Positions 17,291-22,075 of a DNA stretch of 22,075 bases are shown here, one piece after another. Every line of letters starts with the position of its first letter. The stretch's first letter is position 1. The position numbers were made by a program, and so were the translations under genes. Under the pieces are notes generated by a model. It saw only the letters and a list, made by a program, of their open reading frames with translations. It did not search any database and was not told where the DNA came from. The DNA comes from Schoenoplectus triqueter (lineage: Eukaryota > Streptophyta > Magnoliopsida > Poales > Cyperaceae), in contig CAXKVV010001816.1 in assembly GCA_964058805.1 (NCBI GenBank), forward strand, positions 1-22,075, read 5' to 3'.

Positions 17291-17636
17291 TAATCGTTGC
17301 AACAAAACTCCTAATAATTGTAACAGATTATATTGAGTTTGTACAAATTTTGATCAAATTGCTTCAGAGTCAAAAACATGCCCTAACTGTTGCAACAAAT
17401 CTCTTATCCGTTGTAATGGATGACCTCGAGAAGAATTTTACTGTTTAAACATTATAACGGATCCCAATATCCGTTATAATGGATTAAATCAGTTGTGTAC
17501 AAAATTTGGCCAAAAAACTCCAAAACAAATCCCTCACATATCCGTTATAATGGATGTTATATTCATTGCAACAATTAAGTGCGCTAGGGTTTACTTGACT
17601 AACCATTGTAACAATTATCTAATCGTTGCAACAGAC
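17291..17636. repeat. Ten dispersed dyad repeats, consensus ATCCGTTRYAAYGGAT
   Basis: Copies start near 17291, 17312, 17384, 17405, 17447, 17467, 17539, 17561, 17600 and 17620. The best, TATCCGTTATAATGGAT at 17468 and 17540, are near-perfect dyads. Others, such as AATCGTTGCAACAGAC, are diverged. Each half contains a CCGTT or AACGG-like core, the kind of site plant MYB factors bind. The position upstream of a TATA box fits an LTR enhancer. Confidence 0.75.
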
Positions 17637-17669
17637 CTGCCTGATTTCTTACCAATTTTGATGTATCTC

Positions 17670-17677
17670 TATATATA
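17670..17677 (+). promoter_or_regulatory. TATA box of the probable LTR
   Basis: TATATATA within TCTCTATATATACACCCGC, about 35 bp downstream of the last dyad repeat. It fits a U3 promoter, but TA-rich octamers are common in this window. Confidence 0.4.
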
Positions 17678-18067
17678 CACCCGCATTTTCTGTTTGAACT
17701 TGATGAAATTTAAAAAAAAAACTAGCCATTAAGTTGTCTTAGTGCAATCCGCTATTTTATACTGATCTAAACTCAAGATTACTTTGTAAAATCCTTTGAG
17801 GGTTTGAGATAAGTTAATTCTTAATTATTTTTTAGTGAGACGTATGTCTTCATGTCATATTTGTTCTTTTTGGCCGACGATTGCCTTATTACTTGGTGTA
17901 AAGGACTGGAGATTTACAGTTGTAAAGACCTGTTTGTTATAATGGCTCAGCGCAATCAACTATTGTAATTGCGGATCTTAGAGATGCAGATTCTTCATAG
18001 CCAAATTTTATTATATTTTATATTTTTTTCTTACTCTTTTATTTTATTTCCTTATTTTCTGTGATAA

Positions 18068-18083
18068 ATTTGATATTAGACTC
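18068..18083 (+). other. Possible degenerate primer-binding site
   Basis: TTTGATATTAGACTCC resembles the TTTGGTATCAGAGCC site used by many plant copia elements, with about three changes over 15 positions. Supports the right edge of the LTR near 18066. Confidence 0.4.
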
Positions 18084-19710
18084 CCTTAGAGAAAATACAA
18101 AGAAATAAAAAAGGTGATTTTTTTTTCTTATATAGAAGGTAGTTTTTTTTGTTGATAATAAACTATTTTTAACAATACTCAATGTTGTTTCAAACTCTAC
18201 ATAGGAGCTCAATCAAAAGAATTCACATCCTCTGTAGTAATACGCACGTGAAGTGTCCGTTTAATAATGGCCCCATGAATTTAAATTATCACTGTCTTAA
18301 CTGCGAACAACTATTGCACTGATCAGATAATCGAAAATCATGAACAATTACTCACACTCGTAAAATACCACCGATTATAAGTACTCCAACCAAAGAGGAT
18401 GGGTTGGCGTCCCAATTTTCTCCGAATTTTTTTTTGAGGAAAAAGAAAAACCTCAAAATTTTTAATAATTTAATAAGAATATCAAAATTATTGTTCTCTA
18501 GGACCTCCAATCCTCTTCTGATTTCTATATTTCTATTTTGTTTCTGCTCCGGATTTTTTATGTCTGAAATATCTTAACTTAAAAGAATAAATCATTAAAC
18601 AAAAAAAGAAAAGAAAAAAGAGAAAAAAATAAAGAAAAATGAAAGAGACGGGGACACTGGAATTCGAATTTGCTGTCATTACTGTAAAGGTAGGGTCATG
18701 CCATGGAACAATCACAATGTCTAAAAAAAAATTTTAAACGGTCCAAATTTAATTAATATTGATGAATTTCATATTTTATTTTGATTGACCCATCTATCAT
18801 AAAGATAATGATAAAATCCCATCACACCACATCTGATGAGGCATGGTCTCAGTGCCGATATGCCACATGGCCATATGGCTTCGATTTGCCGTGGGTTATC
18901 TGTCCATTTTCGTACGGACAAAACGTAGAAAATGAAATTATTATTCTATTTGACTTCTAATTTGAGTGTTTGACTAACTAATCTCATTCATTACGTCTCC
19001 TTTTTGTCAATTGTTTTTGACAATTGGAGATCTCTTGTGTACCAATTACGGACCCAATAGCTACTTGCTAATTTGCTATGCAGAAAATTACGGTTTTTGC
19101 CACGTTGAAATAATACATTTTTTTCTTGACACTTGATCCTTATCGATAATATAATATAAGCATAAATATGACATAGTGCTTTGAAGAAAACAGTAAATTT
19201 TTTTTTCTTTGTTAGCTGCCTTATTATTTTATATATTGTAGTATTTTAGTACTTCTACTTTTAGTTTTTTTGCTTGAATGTCTACTTTAGAATAATATAT
19301 ATGTTTTATTTTCCTTATTTTGATAAAACTATAAATGTGTCACGAATCATTTTTAGAAAGAAATGGAAGTGTATAGCTTTTAATTATTTTTTATGGATTA
19401 TAAATAAAATTTAGTTTAATGAATAGATTTCAATAAATACCATAATAATTTTAATATATTTATCCTATGACATCTTGACTGCTAAGACTAGCAACTAAAT
19501 TGGCCTTATAAGAGTATATATATAATAAACCCTATATGATTTATATATGTAATAATTTTAGATTTGTATGATTTGGTGTGCTTTTCTGTCATGTCTGCAA
19601 ACTACAAGTCAAATCAATAACATATTATAATAATGTCTTTTATTTATATTTAAATAACATATTTTAAAACTATTTATATCTAGCACTAATATTATTATAA
19701 GTAATGTCTA
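18084..19710. other. AT-rich intergenic stretch, no gene seen
   Basis: Contains a purine tract at about 18597-18652 (A/G only apart from single T and C bases), a short dyad CATTTTCGTAC...AAAACGTAGAAAATG near 18905-18934, and a small TTGTCAATTG/TTGACAATTGG inverted repeat near 19004-19026. The minus-strand frame at 18533-18715 crosses the purine tract and is Phe-rich by composition only. Confidence 0.5.
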
Positions 19711-20110
19711 AATTAATCACAAACACTCTTAATTTTTTTAAAAAAATTAATTTATTATTTAATAAAAGATGATGTATAAAAATATAATATATTTTTTTCT
19801 GAGTAAGGTTATATAATGTGCAGTTTTCTTTTCGTTACAATAAAAATTAATAATAATTGACATTTAATTATTTGATATTGAATTATTTTTACAAAGTAAT
19901 TATATTTAAAATTAATTTTGTTAGATTTAATTTATATATAAATCAATTACAAATACTCTTAAAATTTTAAATAAAATTAATTTATTAATTAATAAAAGAT
20001 AATGCATAATATATAATAAATTTTCTTTTATGAGTAAGGTTGTACAATGCGTAGTTTTCTTTTTTTTATAAGAAAAATTGTAATAATTGATGTTTAATTT
20101 ATTTAGTATA
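19711..20110 (+). repeat. AT-rich direct repeat pair, about 230-bp spacing
   Basis: Unit 1 (about 19711-19880) and unit 2 (about 19941-20110) share ordered blocks: ATTAATCACAAACACTCTTA and ATCAATTACAAATACTCTTA; AATAAAAGATGATG and AATAAAAGATAATGCATAA; GAGTAAGGTTATATAATGTG and GAGTAAGGTTGTACAATGCG; then AGTTTTCTTTT and ATAATTGA(C/T). The spacing constancy suggests one local duplication. The function is unknown. Confidence 0.8.
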
Positions 20111-21455
20111 TAACTTCTTTTTCTAAACTTCCTATAACTATATTGGTAAAAAATAACAAAAAGAAATAAAGAGGGAAAATGAGTTTGACTGAAATCTAAA
20201 CTATTGTTGTTATAAAATTAATTTCTCAATCATAAATTAAATAAGAGTGCTTCGGTCATTATATATTTTTGATAATATTAATGGACATTTTCAATACATA
20301 CGGTTTTTATAATATAGTATAGACTAGGGTTGTTGGACTTTGCCCACAGCAAAATAGCTCTCGAATAAATAATTAAAAATATAAAAAAATTAAATATATT
20401 CAATAAAACAATTACATTAAGAAAAAATTGAATATATTTTTTATATACTAAAGAATAAAAATAATACTAAAAAAATAAATTATTTTAAGAGTTATGTTTC
20501 ACCTCAAATATATTATACCTATACTCTGCGTTTGGCAACTACTTTAAAACTGGTTTAAAGCGTTAAAGCACATTACTCCTACCAAACAGGTTTGAAGTAG
20601 ATTGATGTAAGATGTAATAAGTGAGCTTTTTTGCTTCTGCAAATTTAAAGCAGCTGAAGAGGCATTGTGTAACTTTAAAGCACGGATTTAGCTGATTTAA
20701 TGACCGTTATACCCAGCGAAAAGCTCTTGATTTCTTTTAGTTGGCTTGGAAGCAATTTACATTGACTACGCTATGTATTAAACAATATCGTTGCTTATAA
20801 ATCATGTCTTAGGTGAGACTGTGTACGGAACCAACATCGCTCAAACTAGCTCAGATTTAATACATATGTTATTTATGTATGTTTTGGCTGTAATATAATA
20901 ATATTTATTTTATTTATGCTTGGTAGTTATTTATTTAGTACTATTGAATTTTATTAATTTAGATATTGAAGTATTGATATTAATTTATGTATTACTAAAT
21001 TTATCATTTCAGACATTTTATTTTTATGTTATGTTATTTATTAATTATTTAAAATTTTAGATTAGATATTACTCTAATGGTTCATCTCATAATACAATAT
21101 GCATGACATATAAGACATAAGATATTTTGGTCCTTCAATTATAATGCTAATATTTAATAGGTTATTTTATATTTTATATTCAACACTACTTCACCAAATT
21201 ACAATATCTTACTTCATTGTACTATCAAGCGTCAATTCTTTAAATTTCAATTAAGTGATTAATTTTTATTCCGCTTTAACTTTACTACACTTGACAAATG
21301 GGGATATATTTTAAATGAAGAGAGAGAAAAATTATATATGAATCATTAAATTTAAATAGATGAAAAAGATTTAAATAAAATCAATAATGTGGTATGTTAG
21401 AAAAAACTTGAAATCATAATACTCTTTATATATTAAGAATTAGTTATGTTATTTT
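20111..21455. other. AT-rich intergenic stretch with a possible transposon fragment
   Basis: At 20526-20770 the sequence is richer in G+C, begins TGCGTTTGGCAACTACTTTA and includes CTACCAAACAGG, motifs common at ends of plant hAT-like MITEs (TGTTTGG.../...CCAAACA). No clean boundaries or TSD were found. The remainder is featureless AT-rich DNA. Confidence 0.35.
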
Positions 21456-21825
21456 AGGGGTGTCAATTATTGACCCGACCCGATCCGACATGATCTGAAA
21501 TGAGTTGGGTATGGATCTACTTTTTTGACCCAAATCGGGTTAGGTCAACCCGAATCGACCCAATTAATTATATTTTGAAGTAATTTTATGATTTGGTACT
21601 AATTAATTCTTAAATATATACTAATTAAGATTAATTATAAATTAATTAATATTTGATTACTTAAAATAATATAACAATAATTAATAATTTATTTATTTAT
21701 TTATACGGATCGACCCATAACTCGATCGGGTCAGATACGGTCAAGATTTTTTGACCCGAATGTAATTGAGCCAGATCAAGAAAAATAATAAAATAATGAT
21801 GATCTGACCCAAATCCGACCCGACG
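21456..21825. repeat. GACCC/GGGTC-rich dispersed repeat, possible MITE
   Basis: Starts AGGGGTGTCAATTATTGACC, a terminus I recall from plant MITE-like repeats. It then carries many GACCCGA or TCGGGT motifs in both directions (21470-21565 and 21707-21825) around an AT-rich centre. The two halves are partly inverted: GACCCAAATCGGGT on the left, ATCGGGTC and GACCCGA on the right. The matching right terminus ATTGACACCCCT was not found, so the element is truncated or decayed. Confidence 0.5.
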
Positions 21826-22075
21826 GTATGTTGTCTTACTTGAGAAATTCTTGTAATTTGTTGCAAACACAACATTGAAGAATTTCATAAAGCCTTGGAT
21901 GTGCAGTTTTGGCATGCAAATTGGCATAAATTTCAAAACTCTTAATTTGGTTTAATGAATGATCAAGGATGATTAGACGTATTTCTTTTTTATGAAATGT
22001 TTTAAGATTATATCTAAACTTTAAATAATTTTTTGTGCTAGAAAAATAATATCATAGCCTTACATATTCTATTTT
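21826..22075. other. Window end, nothing recognised
   Basis: The minus-strand open frame at 21697-21936 overlaps the GACCC repeat and shows no known motif. Confidence 0.5.

Larger units (their letters stand above)
17285..18066 (+). repeat. Probable decayed Ty1/copia-type LTR
   Basis: The order of parts fits an LTR: a repeated-motif enhancer-like block (17291-17636), a TATA box, and a leader-like block with GAGGGTTTGAGATAAGTT, GTGTAAAGGACTGGAG and AATGGCTCAGCGCAATCAA. A T-rich stretch follows, then at 18068-18083 TTTGATATTAGACTCC, which resembles the TTTGGTATCAGAGCC primer-binding site complementary to initiator tRNA-Met. The leader-like text resembles plant copia LTRs from memory. The left boundary is a guess, no TSD was found, and no polyprotein follows, so this is a solo or truncated LTR. 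Confidence 0.5.

Noticed and set aside
18533..18715. Minus-strand frame with a Phe-rich hydrophobic stretch
   Set aside because: The Phe run is just the complement of a purine tract; a membrane segment cannot be claimed from it.

Overview
This window looks like plant nuclear DNA from a gene-poor, repeat-rich intergenic region. The evidence is very high A+T, many hairpin MITEs, (TA)n(GA)n microsatellites, a plant-type Mutator-like element (MULE) remnant and a eukaryotic tRNA-Gln gene with internal promoter boxes. I could not fix the species, and nothing seen settles monocot against eudicot. No intact host protein-coding gene was found. Almost all longer open frames are chance frames, or run through microsatellites and give Arg-Glu or Tyr-Ile repeats.

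Layout. 1-515: old intergenic DNA, possibly a decayed LTR retrotransposon. 516-1227: two hairpin MITEs (A, B) between microsatellites. 1235-1620: decayed tandem repeat. 1738-2090: one copy of a dispersed AT-rich repeat, with a second at 8698-9000. 2285-4591: a complete-ended MULE with a 9-bp target-site duplication (TSD), about 275-bp terminal inverted repeats (TIRs), six CCGAGTTT-type palindromes and a wrecked minus-strand transposase gene that has lost its catalytic core. 5046-5421 and 9587-9978: two hairpin MITEs (M, N) of another family. 5291-5777 and 6353-6628: a duplication whose second copy carries two deletions. 8267-8414: a GC-rich 148-bp hairpin with a 10-bp TSD. 8536-8606: tRNA-Gln(CUG) on the minus strand. 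10480-14692: ten hairpin MITEs (C to L) end to end, joined through TA/GA tracts. 17285-18066: probable decayed Ty1/copia LTR with ten dyad repeats. 19711-20110: two 230-bp-spaced AT-rich repeats. 21456-21825: a repeat rich in GACCC/GGGTC motifs.

Most interesting: the MITEs of the 0.5-1.2 kb and 10.5-14.7 kb regions form a superfamily with one shared plan. It runs TA tract, optional GA tract, a GCTATGGTGC-like end, a short palindrome, long inverted arms, and the mirror image. In four subfamilies the frame GTGC-N8-GCAC is kept while the 8-bp core differs (TTTGCAAA, TATGCATA, TTCACGAA, TCCATGGA) yet stays close to palindromic. This suggests coordinated diversification of a dimer-type binding site. 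The only functional gene I can support is the tRNA. The rest is mobile DNA, much of it able to make long hairpin RNAs if transcribed.
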